A stretch of DNA of 64,000 nucleotides from Citrobacter sp. Marseille-Q6884. GTDB lineage: Bacteria; Pseudomonadota; Gammaproteobacteria; Enterobacterales; Enterobacteriaceae. This document shows, in pieces, positions 34,314 to 43,431 of the stretch (its first letter is position 1; each line of letters opens with the position of its first letter). Under the pieces are notes generated by a model that was not told the DNA's origin, did not search any database, and saw nothing but the letters and a program-made list of their open reading frames with translations. A program made the translations under genes and the position numbers. The stretch covers positions 2,232,001 to 2,296,000 of the forward strand of contig NZ_CAMDRE010000001.1 of the NCBI RefSeq assembly GCF_945906775.1, read 5' to 3'.

Positions 34314-35417
34314 ATGTCGACGGTTTCCCGTCTTTACCCCTGGTCTTGCCTGGCTGCATTGGTGCTGGTGGGATGTAGTAGCCAACCTTCACAGCCATTG
34401 AAAAAAGGGGAGAAAGCCGTCGATGTGGCGAGCGTGGTGCGTCAGAAAATGCCCGCCAGCGTGAAAGACAGAGATGCATGGGCGAACGATCTCGCAAAGA
34501 CGTTTGAAAGCCAGAAGCTGGCACCGACAGTCGAGAATGTCTGTTCGGTGCTGGCCGTGGCACAGCAGGAGTCCAATTACCAGGCCGATCCCGTGGTTCC
34601 CGGGCTGAGTAAAATAGCCTGGAAAGAGATCGACCGTCGCGCTGAGCGTATGCACGTTCCGGTTTTTCTGGTTCATACCGCCCTGAAAATTAACTCCCCG
34701 ACGGGAAAAAGCTACAGCGAGCGTCTGGATTCGGTGAAAACGGAAAAGCAACTTAGCGCTATTTTCGATGACTTCATCAACATGGTACCGATGGGGCAGA
34801 CGCTGTTTGGTTCGCTGAATCCGGTACATACCGGTGGTCCGATGCAGGTCAGCATTGCGTTTGCCGAACAGCACACCTCGGGGTATCCATGGAAAATGGA
34901 AGGAACAGTGCGTCAGGAAGTGTTTAGTCGCCGTGGCGGACTGTGGTTCGGAACGTACCATCTGCTGAATTATCCGGCGAACTACAGTGCGCCCATCTTT
35001 CGCTTCGCCGATTTTAATGCCGGCTGGTATGCCAGTCGGAATGCGGCTTTCCAGAATGCAGTCAGTAAAGCCAGCGGTGTGAAGCTGGCGCTGGATGGCG
35101 ATTTGATTCGCTACGACAGTAACGAACCGGGTACAACCGAGCTGGCGGTACGTAAACTGGCCGGGAAGATGAATATGAGTGAGAGCGACATCCGACGACA
35201 GCTGCAAAAGGGCGACAGCCTTGCGTTTGAAGAGACTGCGCTCTATGAGAAAGTCTATAAGCTGGCTGAGACGAAGGCGGGTAAAGCGTTACCACGAGAA
35301 ATGTTGCCAGGAATCCAACTGGAAAGCCCGAAGATCACACGTAATTTGACCACCGCGTGGTTTGCTAAACGTGTCGACGATCGCCGGGCGAAATGTATGG
35401 CTCAGTCATCTCTGTGA
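34314..35417 (+). CDS. yaiW: YaiW, outer-membrane lipoprotein
   Basis: A 367-residue lipoprotein: the signal ends in a lipobox LVGCSSQ with Cys22. YaiW is surface-exposed in E. coli and, with SbmA, affects uptake of proline-rich peptide Bac7. The rest is a DUF1615-type domain with no catalytic motif that I recognise. It is translated directly after sbmA, and its 3' end overlaps convergent yaiY by 16 nt. Confidence 0.93.
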   Translation: MSTVSRLYPWSCLAALVLVGCSSQPSQPLKKGEKAVDVASVVRQKMPASVKDRDAWANDLAKTFESQKLAPTVENVCSVLAVAQQESNYQADPVVPGLSKIAWKEIDRRAERMHVPVFLVHTALKINSPTGKSYSERLDSVKTEKQLSAIFDDFINMVPMGQTLFGSLNPVHTGGPMQVSIAFAEQHTSGYPWKMEGTVRQEVFSRRGGLWFGTYHLLNYPANYSAPIFRFADFNAGWYASRNAAFQNAVSKASGVKLALDGDLIRYDSNEPGTTELAVRKLAGKMNMSESDIRRQLQKGDSLAFEETALYEKVYKLAETKAGKALPREMLPGIQLESPKITRNLTTAWFAKRVDDRRAKCMAQSSL

Positions 35418-35719
35418 TGGCGCCAGCGCAGGATGATGGCGATGACGCCAAAAATCAGACTGCCTGCCAGGAAGGGAATCAGGCCAAAAAGGGTACCGAC
35501 GCCTAAGCCGATTTCAACCCGCGGGCGTCCGCTCTCTTGCATTTGAAGTTGCATCAGTTGTTCATACAGTCCGGGAGCATGGAACAGCAGATTTAATACC
35601 TGTGCTCCGGCCCAAAAGCAAAACAGAACAAAAAAGGCATACGCAATATTGCCGGGCATGGAGGCGGAATCCCGATGCTTGCCCTTAAAAAGGGATTTTG
35701 AGAGCGTAAAATCAGCCAT
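35402..35719 (-). CDS. yaiY: YaiY, small inner-membrane protein
   Basis: A 105-residue DUF2755 membrane protein with two hydrophobic stretches (IAYAFFVLFCFWAG and GLIPFLAGSLIFGVIAIIL). Function is unknown. Its 3' end overlaps yaiW on the other strand. It is divergent from yaiZ. Confidence 0.9.
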   Translation of the reverse strand: MADFTLSKSLFKGKHRDSASMPGNIAYAFFVLFCFWAGAQVLNLLFHAPGLYEQLMQLQMQESGRPRVEIGLGVGTLFGLIPFLAGSLIFGVIAIILRWRHHRDD

Positions 35720-35982
35720 AGAGACCTCCAGAAATAACCTGCTCTTCGTGGCGTAATGCCAGTAACTGACAGTGAGTCTGACAGGTGATCGGGATTGTCA
35801 ATATCAGAATGATGGTAATTTCAGCCCGAGATTATTCCTGGATTTCGGTTTTTTGTTGAGCGTCACAAATGTTTAACCTTAAGTGAAACCAGGACACATT
35901 TCAGAAATTCCGCATGTGCCACAGACGTCCACGAGGAAATATGCGAGGATGCTGCTCATGTTGTCTTTCCACCGGAGCTGTT

Positions 35983-36201
35983 ATGAACCTGCCTGTAAAA
36001 ATCCGCCGAGACTGGCACTATTACGCGTTTGCCATTGGGCTTATCTTTATTCTGAATGGCGTGGTGGGATTATTGGGCTTTGAAGCTAAAGGATGGCAAA
36101 CCTACGCGGTGGGTCTGGTTACCTGGGTGATCAGCTTCTGGCTCGCCGGGCTTATTATCCGCCGTCGCGTGGAAGAAGATGATGCGAAGGATGCCCAATA
36201 A
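35983..36201 (+). CDS. yaiZ: YaiZ, small inner-membrane protein
   Basis: A 72-residue DUF2754 protein with two membrane segments (YYAFAIGLIFILNGVVGLLG and YAVGLVTWVISFWLAGLII) and a charged tail. Function is unknown. An upstream ATG at 35914 is in frame, but GGAG at 35973-35976 and the E. coli N-terminus MNLPVKIRRDW fix the start at 35983. The 263-nt gap before it, shared with yaiY, shows no other gene. Confidence 0.9.
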   Translation: MNLPVKIRRDWHYYAFAIGLIFILNGVVGLLGFEAKGWQTYAVGLVTWVISFWLAGLIIRRRVEEDDAKDAQ

Positions 36202-36210
36202 GGGCATCCT
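36188..36210. terminator. hairpin between convergent yaiZ and ddlA
   Basis: AGGATGCCC and GGGCATCCT form a 9-bp stem with a 5-nt loop containing the yaiZ stop codon. The T run is poor, so efficiency is uncertain. Confidence 0.5.
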
Positions 36211-36218
36211 GAAGGGGG

Positions 36219-37313
36219 TTACATGCTGGTTTTCAGCGCACTATCCGCAGCGTGACGTTCCAGCGCCAGTTCGATCAGACGGGTAATCAGATCGGTATAG
36301 CCTAAACCGCTCGCCTGCCACAGTTTTGGATACATGCTGATATTCGTAAAGCCCGGTAGCGTGTTGATCTCATTGATCACCACGTCGTTGTCAGCAGTTA
36401 AGAAAACATCCACACGCGCCATGCCGGCACAACCCAGTGTCTGGTAGGCTTGGATCGCGATTTCGCGGATTTTGTCGTTAATCTCTGGTGAGATTGCTGC
36501 AGGAACTACCACTTTGGCGCCGTTATCGTCGATGTATTTGGTGTCATAGGCGTAAAAATCACTGTTTAGCACGATCTCGCCACAGGTGCTGGCTTGCGGA
36601 TGATCGTTACCCAGTACCGCACATTCGATCTCACGGCCCGTGATCCCTTGCTCCACGACCACTTTATGATCGAACTCAAATGCCAGCGCGATGGCCTGAT
36701 CGTACTGTGCTTCGCTGGTGACTTTGCTGACGCCAACGGATGAGCCCTGATTGGCGGGTTTGACGAACAGCGGCAGACCCAGGCGGGATTCAACCTCGGC
36801 AAAACTGATAGTGTTGCGATTCGCGCGGGTGAGCGTAATAAATGGCGCAATGTTTAACCCGGCATCACGCAGCAGACGTTTGGTGACGTCTTTATCCATG
36901 CAGGCTGCGGAACCCAGTACATCGGAGCCGACGAACGGCAGGTTCGCCACACGCAGCATGCCTTGCAGAGAGCCATCTTCACCCAGCGTGCCGTGCACGA
37001 TCGGGAAAATAACATCAACCGTTGGCAGCGCTTGGCCGTTTTGCGCATCGATCAACTGGTGATCGTGTTTACCCGGGACCTGCGCCAGGCTGGTCGCGGA
37101 AGGGCGTAAGGCGATATGCGCCGGATCGTCTGCATTGAGCAGATAGTTACTGGCATCACTGACGTGCCATTGCCCTTGTTTATCAATACCTAACAACACA
37201 ACATCAAAGCGAGTCTTGTCGATGGCATCGACAATATTTTTTGCCGATTGCAATGACACTTCATGTTCCGCTGATTTACCACCAAATACGATTCCTACCC
37301 GCAACTTTGCCAT
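36219..37313 (-). CDS. ddlA: D-alanine--D-alanine ligase A
   Basis: An ATP-grasp enzyme of 364 residues making D-Ala-D-Ala for peptidoglycan. Visible motifs are GGKSAEHEVSL at the N-terminus, KPANQGSSVGVSKV in the ATP loop, and VINEINTLPGFT, which holds the metal-binding Glu and Asn. The conserved start MAKLRVGIVFGG places the ATG at 37313; a longer frame to 37346 is not needed. Confidence 0.96.
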   Translation of the reverse strand: MAKLRVGIVFGGKSAEHEVSLQSAKNIVDAIDKTRFDVVLLGIDKQGQWHVSDASNYLLNADDPAHIALRPSATSLAQVPGKHDHQLIDAQNGQALPTVDVIFPIVHGTLGEDGSLQGMLRVANLPFVGSDVLGSAACMDKDVTKRLLRDAGLNIAPFITLTRANRNTISFAEVESRLGLPLFVKPANQGSSVGVSKVTSEAQYDQAIALAFEFDHKVVVEQGITGREIECAVLGNDHPQASTCGEIVLNSDFYAYDTKYIDDNGAKVVVPAAISPEINDKIREIAIQAYQTLGCAGMARVDVFLTADNDVVINEINTLPGFTNISMYPKLWQASGLGYTDLITRLIELALERHAADSALKTSM

Positions 37314-37613
37314 CTTAAAAACCCATTCCATGAATGCAAAGCACATACATTACCACGACGAAACGCAGGATTCCTCGGCTTCTGGCAGATTGTTTTGGTG
37401 AAACGCTGCGGAATAAACACGCTCAAACCTGAGAAGGAAGGGCAAAGCATAATCCCCTGGCATGATTGTGGGTTTGGTGTGATGAATGTCACAAATATGA
37501 TGAGTGGGGAGATAAAATACTAAACTGCAAGACAATGGCTCGCAGAACCTTCGTTTAGAGACGTAATTTGTTAAGCTGCTCGCAGTTTTTTGCCGTTTAT
37601 CGTATGAGTCCTT

Positions 37614-38810
37614 ATGGAATCCTGGAGAGTTAACCTTATTTCCGTTTGGTTCGGGTGCTTTTTTACCGGACTGGCAATCAGCCAAATTCTGCCTTTCTTA
37701 CCGCTCTATATTTCCCAACTTGGGGTGACCTCGCATGAAGCCCTGTCGATGTGGTCCGGGTTAACCTTTAGCGTGACCTTTTTGATTTCTGCCATTGTGT
37801 CACCGATGTGGGGCAGCTTAGCTGACCGAAAAGGCCGCAAGTTGATGCTGTTACGCGCCTCGTTAGGCATGGCTATCGCGATTTTACTGCAGGCATTTGC
37901 GACAAACGTCTGGCAGCTTTTTCTGCTTCGCGGTGTGATGGGGTTAACGTCGGGATATATTCCGAATGCGATGGCGCTGGTGGCCTCGCAGGTACCACGC
38001 GAGCGCAGTGGTTGGGCGCTGAGTACGCTCTCTACGGCACAAATTAGCGGCGTCATTGGCGGGCCGCTGATGGGCGGATTTATTGCCGACCATGTGGGCT
38101 TACGGGCTGTATTTTGTATTACTGCAGCGCTGTTGGTCGTGAGTTTTCTGGTGACCCTGTTTTTAATTAAAGAGGGGGTGCGTCCGACGATCAAAAAAAG
38201 TGAACGCTTAAGCGGCAAAGCGGTTTTCGCTTCACTGCCTTATCCGGCGTTAGTGATTAGCCTGTTTTTTACCACCATGGTTATTCAGCTCTGTAATGGC
38301 TCGATAGGCCCCATTCTGGCGCTATTTATCCGTTCGATGGTGCCGGACAGCACAAATATTGCATTTCTCAGTGGACTGATTGCCTCGGTACCTGGCGTAT
38401 CGGCGCTGATTTCAGCACCCCGACTGGGAAAACTGGGCGATCGGATTGGGACAGAACGTATTCTTATGGCGACGCTGTCCTTCGCGGTAGTGCTCTTTTT
38501 CGCCATGTCCTGGGTTACAACGCCATTGCAGTTGGGGATTTTACGTTTCCTGCTGGGTTTTGCCGATGGCGCGATGTTACCGGCGGTGCAGACGCTGCTG
38601 GTGAAATACTCCAGCGATAAGATCACCGGGCGCATCTTTGGTTATAACCAGTCGTTTATGTATCTGGGTAACGTTGCGGGGCCATTAATGGGCGCAACCG
38701 TATCGGCGATGGCGGGCTTCCGTTGGGTCTTTATCGCCACGGCGAGCATTGTGCTTATTAATATCTGGCAACTCTCCAGCGCGCTGCGGCGTCGGCGTCG
38801 CGCACGTTGA
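37614..38810 (+). CDS. MdtG-type major facilitator efflux protein
   Basis: A 398-residue 12-segment MFS drug:H+ antiporter. Its sequence runs parallel to E. coli MdtG (YceE) over the whole length, including MWGSLADRKGRKLMLLRASLGM and GILRFLLGFADGAMLPAVQTLLVKYSS. MdtG gives resistance to fosfomycin and deoxycholate in E. coli when overproduced. E. coli has no such gene between ddlA and iraP, so this is a lineage-specific paralogue or insertion. The substrate is unknown. It is divergent from ddlA across 300 nt where I see no other gene. Confidence 0.85.
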   Translation: MESWRVNLISVWFGCFFTGLAISQILPFLPLYISQLGVTSHEALSMWSGLTFSVTFLISAIVSPMWGSLADRKGRKLMLLRASLGMAIAILLQAFATNVWQLFLLRGVMGLTSGYIPNAMALVASQVPRERSGWALSTLSTAQISGVIGGPLMGGFIADHVGLRAVFCITAALLVVSFLVTLFLIKEGVRPTIKKSERLSGKAVFASLPYPALVISLFFTTMVIQLCNGSIGPILALFIRSMVPDSTNIAFLSGLIASVPGVSALISAPRLGKLGDRIGTERILMATLSFAVVLFFAMSWVTTPLQLGILRFLLGFADGAMLPAVQTLLVKYSSDKITGRIFGYNQSFMYLGNVAGPLMGATVSAMAGFRWVFIATASIVLINIWQLSSALRRRRRAR

Positions 38811-39070
38811 ATGTCTGGCGAACAATGCGGGTCACCTGCATTGTTCGCAGTATAGTCAATCCATAATCATGGATTATATATCTGTGTGATTATTAAGCTT
38901 CTTACTTTTTTATATTGAATAATTCTGCAACAAGCGTTATTTCATCTTATTTTATGTTGTGATTGTTTTCGCAAAATATTTTATTTCTTATCAAAATACA
39001 ACTTTCATCCTCTAGGCAGTTGTGAGCCATAATGCTAACGTGACCCATATTTTGTTAAGGGAATACGCAA

Positions 39071-39304
39071 ATGAAAAACCTCATCACTGAGTTGTTGCTT
39101 AAGCTCGCCCAAAAAGAAGAAGAGTCGCAAGATCTGGCAGCCCAGGTAGAAATGTTAGAGCGTGTCATCATGGAAATGCTGCGTAATATGGCGACAAGCG
39201 ATCAGCAAGTACTGATTCGTCAAATTGAAGGCGCATTTGCGGGAGGAAGCCGTACGCCAGCGTTTCTGTCAGCGATGCAGAACGCGGGCGGGAGCGCGAC
39301 ATAA
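39071..39304 (+). CDS. iraP: IraP, anti-adaptor protecting RpoS, variant tail
   Basis: Residues 1-55 (MKNLITELLLKLAQKEEES, then a coiled-coil helix to QIEGAF) clearly match IraP, which blocks RssB so that ClpXP cannot degrade RpoS during phosphate starvation. E. coli IraP has 86 residues; this one has 77, and its last 22 residues do not resemble the E. coli tail. Codons reading K-P-Y-A-S-V, like KPDASI of E. coli, occur in another frame at 39247-39264. The tail may therefore come from an indel. AAGGGA at 39057-39062 is the ribosome-binding site. Confidence 0.85.
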   Translation: MKNLITELLLKLAQKEEESQDLAAQVEMLERVIMEMLRNMATSDQQVLIRQIEGAFAGGSRTPAFLSAMQNAGGSAT

Positions 39305-39341
39305 GCGTATCGAAGTCGCGACAATCACGCGCTACTACAAA

Positions 39342-39375
39342 TCATCATAAAAGTGTCACATCAAATACTTATAGT
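39342..39375 (+). promoter_or_regulatory. phoA promoter with Pho box
   Basis: TCATCATAAAAGTGTCAC (39342-39359) matches the PhoB-binding Pho box, two TGTCA-like repeats in 11-nt phase. TATAGT at 39370-39375 follows after 10 nt as the -10 element. The layout equals that of E. coli phoA, where PhoB replaces the -35. Confidence 0.85.
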
Positions 39376-39418
39376 CGCTTTGTTTTAATTTTACCGTATT
39401 TATACATGGAGAAATAAA

Positions 39419-40834
39419 GTGAAACAAAGCGCTCTCGCTATTGCCCTGTTACCTTTGCTGTTTACCCCGATTATTTATGCAGAAACATCTTCCATCGCGG
39501 TTTTAGATAATCGCGCTGCTCAGGGAGATATCACCACGCCGGGTGGCGCCCGTCGATTAGTTGCCGATCAGACGGCGGCGTTACGCGATTCTTTGAGCGA
39601 TAAACCGGCCAAAAATATTATTTTGCTGATCGGTGACGGCATGGGTGATTCAGAAATTACGGCTGCGCGAAATTATGCTGAAGGCGCTGGCGGCTTTTTT
39701 AAAGGTATTGATGCGTTACCGTTGACCGGACAATACACGCACTATGCTCTGGATAAGAAAACGGGCAAACCCGATTATGTGACGGACTCTGCGGCATCTG
39801 CAACGGCGTGGACGACCGGCGTCAAAACCTATAATGGTGCGCTGGGCGTTGATATTCATGAAAAAGATCACACCACGATACTGGAGCTGGCTAAAGCGGC
39901 AGGTCTGGCGACAGGGAATGTGTCGACTGCCGAGTTGCAGGATGCTACGCCCGCGGCACTGGTCTCGCATGTGACTTCACGTAAGTGCTATGGCCCGAGT
40001 GTGACCCGTGAAAAATGCCCGACAAATGCGCTGGAAAAAGGCGGCAAAGGGTCAATAACGGAACAATTGTTGAACGCCCGCGCCGACGTTACGCTGGGGG
40101 GCGGGGCAAAAACATTCGCGGAAACCGCAGCCGCGGGCGAATGGCAGGGAAAAACGCTGCGTGAACAGGCGCAGGCACGGGGTTATCAGATGGTGAGTGA
40201 CGCAGCAACGCTTGCGGCGATTACCGAAGCGAATCAGGATAAACCGCTGCTCGGTCTGTTCTCTGACGGCAATATGTCGGTACGCTGGGAAGGCCCAAAA
40301 GCGTCTTATCACGGGAATCTTGATAAGCCCGCCGTCACCTGTACGCCAAACCCTAAGCGTAACGATACCGTGCCGACTCTGGCACAGATGACGGATAAAG
40401 CGATTGAGTTGTTGAGCAAAAATGAGAAAGGCTTCTTCCTGCAGGTGGAAGGCGCGTCCATTGATAAACAGGATCACGCCGCCAACCCGTGCGGACAGAT
40501 TGGCGAAACGGTCGATCTGGATGAAGCGGTGCAGCGTGCGCTTGCCTTTGCGAAAAAAGAAGGGAATACGCTGGTGGTAGTGACTGCCGACCACGCCCAT
40601 GCCAGCCAGATCGTCGCCCCCGATACCAAAGCGCCAGGTTTGACTCAGGCGCTGAACACCAAAGATGGCGCGGTGATGGTCATCAGCTACGGCAATTCTG
40701 AAGAAGAATCTCAGGAGCACACCGGTAGCCAGTTACGCATTGCTGCCTATGGGCCACATGCGGCAAATGTGGTCGGACTGACCGATCAAACGGATCTGTT
40801 TTACACCATGAAAGCCGCTTTAGGACTGAAATAA
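39419..40834 (+). CDS. phoA: alkaline phosphatase
   Basis: A periplasmic phosphomonoesterase of 471 residues starting at GTG 39419, as in E. coli. The signal peptide is MKQSALAIALLPLLFTPIIYA. The catalytic Ser is in the YVTDSAASATAW stretch. Metal ligands lie in GDGMGDSEIT, EGASIDKQDHAAN and TADHAHASQ, and four cysteines form the two disulfides. It is induced by PhoB under phosphate limitation from the Pho box just upstream. Confidence 0.97.
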   Translation: MKQSALAIALLPLLFTPIIYAETSSIAVLDNRAAQGDITTPGGARRLVADQTAALRDSLSDKPAKNIILLIGDGMGDSEITAARNYAEGAGGFFKGIDALPLTGQYTHYALDKKTGKPDYVTDSAASATAWTTGVKTYNGALGVDIHEKDHTTILELAKAAGLATGNVSTAELQDATPAALVSHVTSRKCYGPSVTREKCPTNALEKGGKGSITEQLLNARADVTLGGGAKTFAETAAAGEWQGKTLREQAQARGYQMVSDAATLAAITEANQDKPLLGLFSDGNMSVRWEGPKASYHGNLDKPAVTCTPNPKRNDTVPTLAQMTDKAIELLSKNEKGFFLQVEGASIDKQDHAANPCGQIGETVDLDEAVQRALAFAKKEGNTLVVVTADHAHASQIVAPDTKAPGLTQALNTKDGAVMVISYGNSEEESQEHTGSQLRIAAYGPHAANVVGLTDQTDLFYTMKAALGLK

Positions 40835-40839
40835 GCCAT

Positions 40840-40879
40840 CACCCGGGGGACTGATTTCTCCTCCGGGTGGTATTTTTTT
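40840..40879 (+). terminator. phoA terminator
   Basis: CACCCGG pairs with CCGGGTG across a partly paired loop and is followed by TATTTTTTT at 40871-40879. It is a good rho-independent terminator between phoA and psiF, so psiF probably receives only read-through. Confidence 0.7.
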
Positions 40880-40930
40880 CGTTTGCAGCCAGACTTATCT
40901 ACATATCGTCGTACATAAAAGGATGGTGCT

Positions 40931-41251
40931 ATGAAAATGATACTTTTGGTGACTCTGCTTTTTGGTGTGGTTTTTTTAACCACGGTCGGCGCTGCCGAGA
41001 AAACATTAACCCCGCAACAACAACGTATGACCACCTGCAACCAACAGGCGACGGCTAAGACGTTAAAAGGGGATGCCCGTAAAGCGTACATGAGTGATTG
41101 CCTGAAAAACAGCAAATCTGCGCCAGAGGAAAAGAGCCTGACACCACAGCAACAGAAGATGCGTGAGTGCAATGTTCAGGCGACGGAGCAGTCGTTGAAA
41201 GGCGATGATCGCAACAAGTTTATGAGTGCCTGCCTGAAAAAAGCGGCGTAA
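40931..41251 (+). CDS. psiF: PsiF, phosphate-starvation-inducible periplasmic protein
   Basis: A 106-residue secreted protein with signal MKMILLVTLLFGVVFLTTVGAA and two tandem PsiF repeats. Each begins with an LTPQQQ stretch, contains C-N-x-Q-A-T and KGD(A/D)R, and ends near CLK(N/K), so each has a pair of cysteines. It is induced with phoA under phosphate starvation; the biochemical role is unknown. The spacing after phoA is 96 nt. Confidence 0.93.
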   Translation: MKMILLVTLLFGVVFLTTVGAAEKTLTPQQQRMTTCNQQATAKTLKGDARKAYMSDCLKNSKSAPEEKSLTPQQQKMRECNVQATEQSLKGDDRNKFMSACLKKAA

Positions 41252-41257
41252 TACATA

Positions 41258-41285
41258 CGGGTGAGCAGGGAAAATCGCTCACCCG
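41258..41285 (+). terminator. hairpin after psiF
   Basis: CGGGTGAGC and GCTCACCCG form a 9-bp stem with a 10-nt loop, 6 nt after the psiF stop. It lacks a strong T run but is in the right place for a transcript end. Confidence 0.55.
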
Positions 41286-41317
41286 AAATATCATACTTCC
41301 GCCGTCAGCCCCCTTCC

Positions 41318-41353
41318 TATAATTTGGGAAATTTGTTTCAGAATATTCCCAAA
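41318..41353 (+). promoter_or_regulatory. dgcC promoter region with inverted repeat
   Basis: A consensus -10 TATAAT lies at 41318-41323. An 8-bp inverted repeat, TTTGGGAA (41323-41330) and TTCCCAAA (41346-41353), straddles the expected transcription start. No clear -35 is seen, which suits an activator-dependent (CsgD) or RpoS promoter. Confidence 0.5.
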
Positions 41354-41357
41354 TACG

Positions 41358-42458
41358 ATGAATGATGAAAACTTTTATCAAAAAAAGGTCTTACCGAATG
41401 AAGCGTTCATTTCACTTCATCAAAATGACCATCAGCGTTCCGGACTGCGATTTGCCCGACGGATCAGGTTGCCGCGTGCGGTGGGATTGGGGGGGATGTT
41501 TTTCCCGATTGCTTCAGTATTAGTCTCACAACCGATTACCGGTGGCTGGTGGCTTTTGTTGGTGGGGTGGGCTTTTGTCTGGCCGCACCTGGCATGGCAG
41601 TTGGCGAGCAAAGCAGAAGATCCTCTGCACAGTGAATTCACTAACTTAAAAGCGGATGCGATCCTGGCGGGAATGTGGATGGGGATCATGGGGGCGAACC
41701 TGTTGCCTTCCACGGCGCTGCTGATGATTATGTGCATCAACCTGATGGGCGCAGGGGGTGCGCGATTGTTCATCGCGGGCAGTGTATTGATGGTGGTCTC
41801 ATGTCTGGTGACGTTGCAGCTAACGGATATCCCCGTGGCCTTAAGCAGTACGCAATTGAGCATGCTGTTGTCTCTGCCGGTTCTGGTGTTTTATCCGCTG
41901 TTGTTTGCGTGGGTCAGCTATCAGACGGTTATCAAGCTGGCGGAACATAAACGACGATTGCAGGTGATGAGTACCCGGGATGGCATGACGGGGGTCTATA
42001 ACCGACGCCATTGGGAAATTTTACTGCGCAATGAGTTTGATAATTGCCGCCGCCATCAGCGCGACGCGACATTGCTGATTATTGATATCGACCACTTTAA
42101 GAGCATCAACGATACCTGGGGACATGATGTCGGCGATGAGGCGATTATCGCGTTGACGCGCCAGTTGCAAATGACATTGCGTGGCAGCGATGTGATAGGG
42201 CGTTTTGGCGGCGATGAGTTTGCGGTGATTATGTGCGGCACGCCTGCGACCAGCGCGATTGCGGCAATGTCACGCGTTCACGAACGACTGAGCCAGTTGC
42301 GGTTATCCTGCGCTCCGCAGGTTGCCTTGCGTATTAGCGTCGGCGTTGCGCCGCTGACCACGGAAACTGAACACTATCGGGAATGGTTAAAATCGGCTGA
42401 TATGGCGCTCTACAAAGCAAAGAATTCCGGACGTAACCGCACTGAAGCGGCGGCCTGA
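41358..42458 (+). CDS. dgcC: DgcC (AdrA), diguanylate cyclase for cellulose activation
   Basis: A 366-residue inner-membrane enzyme: an N-terminal MASE2 membrane domain (residues about 30-190), then a GGDEF domain with the intact active site GRFGGDEFAV. It makes c-di-GMP that activates cellulose synthase; in E. coli and Salmonella its transcription depends on CsgD. E. coli starts five codons earlier (MFPKIMNDE). Here that upstream start codon is ATA (41343-41345), so ATG 41358 is used, without a good Shine-Dalgarno. Confidence 0.94.
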   Translation: MNDENFYQKKVLPNEAFISLHQNDHQRSGLRFARRIRLPRAVGLGGMFFPIASVLVSQPITGGWWLLLVGWAFVWPHLAWQLASKAEDPLHSEFTNLKADAILAGMWMGIMGANLLPSTALLMIMCINLMGAGGARLFIAGSVLMVVSCLVTLQLTDIPVALSSTQLSMLLSLPVLVFYPLLFAWVSYQTVIKLAEHKRRLQVMSTRDGMTGVYNRRHWEILLRNEFDNCRRHQRDATLLIIDIDHFKSINDTWGHDVGDEAIIALTRQLQMTLRGSDVIGRFGGDEFAVIMCGTPATSAIAAMSRVHERLSQLRLSCAPQVALRISVGVAPLTTETEHYREWLKSADMALYKAKNSGRNRTEAAA

Positions 42459-42473
42459 CGTCCGGTTATCCAC

Positions 42474-43283
42474 TCAGGATTTGCTGAGTTTTTCCGATTG
42501 TTCCATGCACTTCACCATCGCTTCAATTACTGAAGAACGGAAGCCGCGTTCTTCCAGGACGCGAACGGCTTCAATGGTGGTTCCGCCTGGTGAGCACACC
42601 ATATCCTTCAGCTCTCCAGGATGTTTGCCGGTTTCAAGGACCATTTTCGCCGAACCCATCACCGCCTGCGCCGCGAATTTATACGCCTGCGCGCGGGGCA
42701 TTCCACCCTGAACGGCTGCATCTGCCATCGCTTCGATAAACATAAAGACGTAAGCAGGCGCCGAACCACTAACGCCGACAACCGGGTGAATCATCGATTC
42801 TGCAATCACTTCCGCTTCACCAAAGCAGCGGAAAATATTCAGCACGTCCGCCGTATCTTCCGGCGTCACTAACGCGTTTGGCGTCACGGAGGTCATTCCT
42901 GCATTGACCAGTGATGGCGTGTTTGGCATTGCGCGGATAATTTTACGGTCATGGCCCAGAGCGCGGGCAAGTTGATCCAGCGTCACGCCAGCCGCAATAG
43001 AGACAACCAGGGAGTCCTTGTTCAAACTGGAGGTAATTTCACTGAGCACCTTAATCATGATGCCCGGTTTTACGGCCCCAAAAACGATATCGGCGATTTG
43101 CGCCACTTCTTGCGCGGATTGCGCCGCATTAATACCGTATTGCTCATGCAACGCGGCGACTTTGTCAGGGGAAGGGGTATAGACCCAGATTTGTCCGGGG
43201 AGTACCTGGCCGCTGGCGATCAGTCCGCCAAGAATCGCTTTACCCATGTTACCGCAGCCGATAAACCCAATTTTCTTGTCCAT
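42474..43283 (-). CDS. proC: pyrroline-5-carboxylate reductase
   Basis: Final step of proline synthesis, NAD(P)H reduction of pyrroline-5-carboxylate; 269 residues. The Rossmann motif is IGFIGCGNMGKAILGGL. The C-terminal dimer region carries the signature MADAAVQGGMPRAQAYKFAAQAV and SPGGTTIEAV. It converges with dgcC, 15 nt apart. Confidence 0.97.
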   Translation of the reverse strand: MDKKIGFIGCGNMGKAILGGLIASGQVLPGQIWVYTPSPDKVAALHEQYGINAAQSAQEVAQIADIVFGAVKPGIMIKVLSEITSSLNKDSLVVSIAAGVTLDQLARALGHDRKIIRAMPNTPSLVNAGMTSVTPNALVTPEDTADVLNIFRCFGEAEVIAESMIHPVVGVSGSAPAYVFMFIEAMADAAVQGGMPRAQAYKFAAQAVMGSAKMVLETGKHPGELKDMVCSPGGTTIEAVRVLEERGFRSSVIEAMVKCMEQSEKLSKS

Positions 43284-43431
43284 CTTGTCACTCCCTATGC
43301 GTGATATTCATTGTTTTACCTGGGAAAGATAAGCTTAGCGCGGAATGAATGTGTTCAGAAGGAGAAACAGCACTTTGCCGGAAAGTAAAAGCACGAGACA
43401 ATGCGCGATTGCACATGAATGGGGAGGGAAT

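Noticed and set aside
40052..40720. 222-codon minus-strand ORF inside phoA
   Set aside because: Mirror frame of a fully conserved phoA; low-complexity basic composition and no ribosome-binding site.
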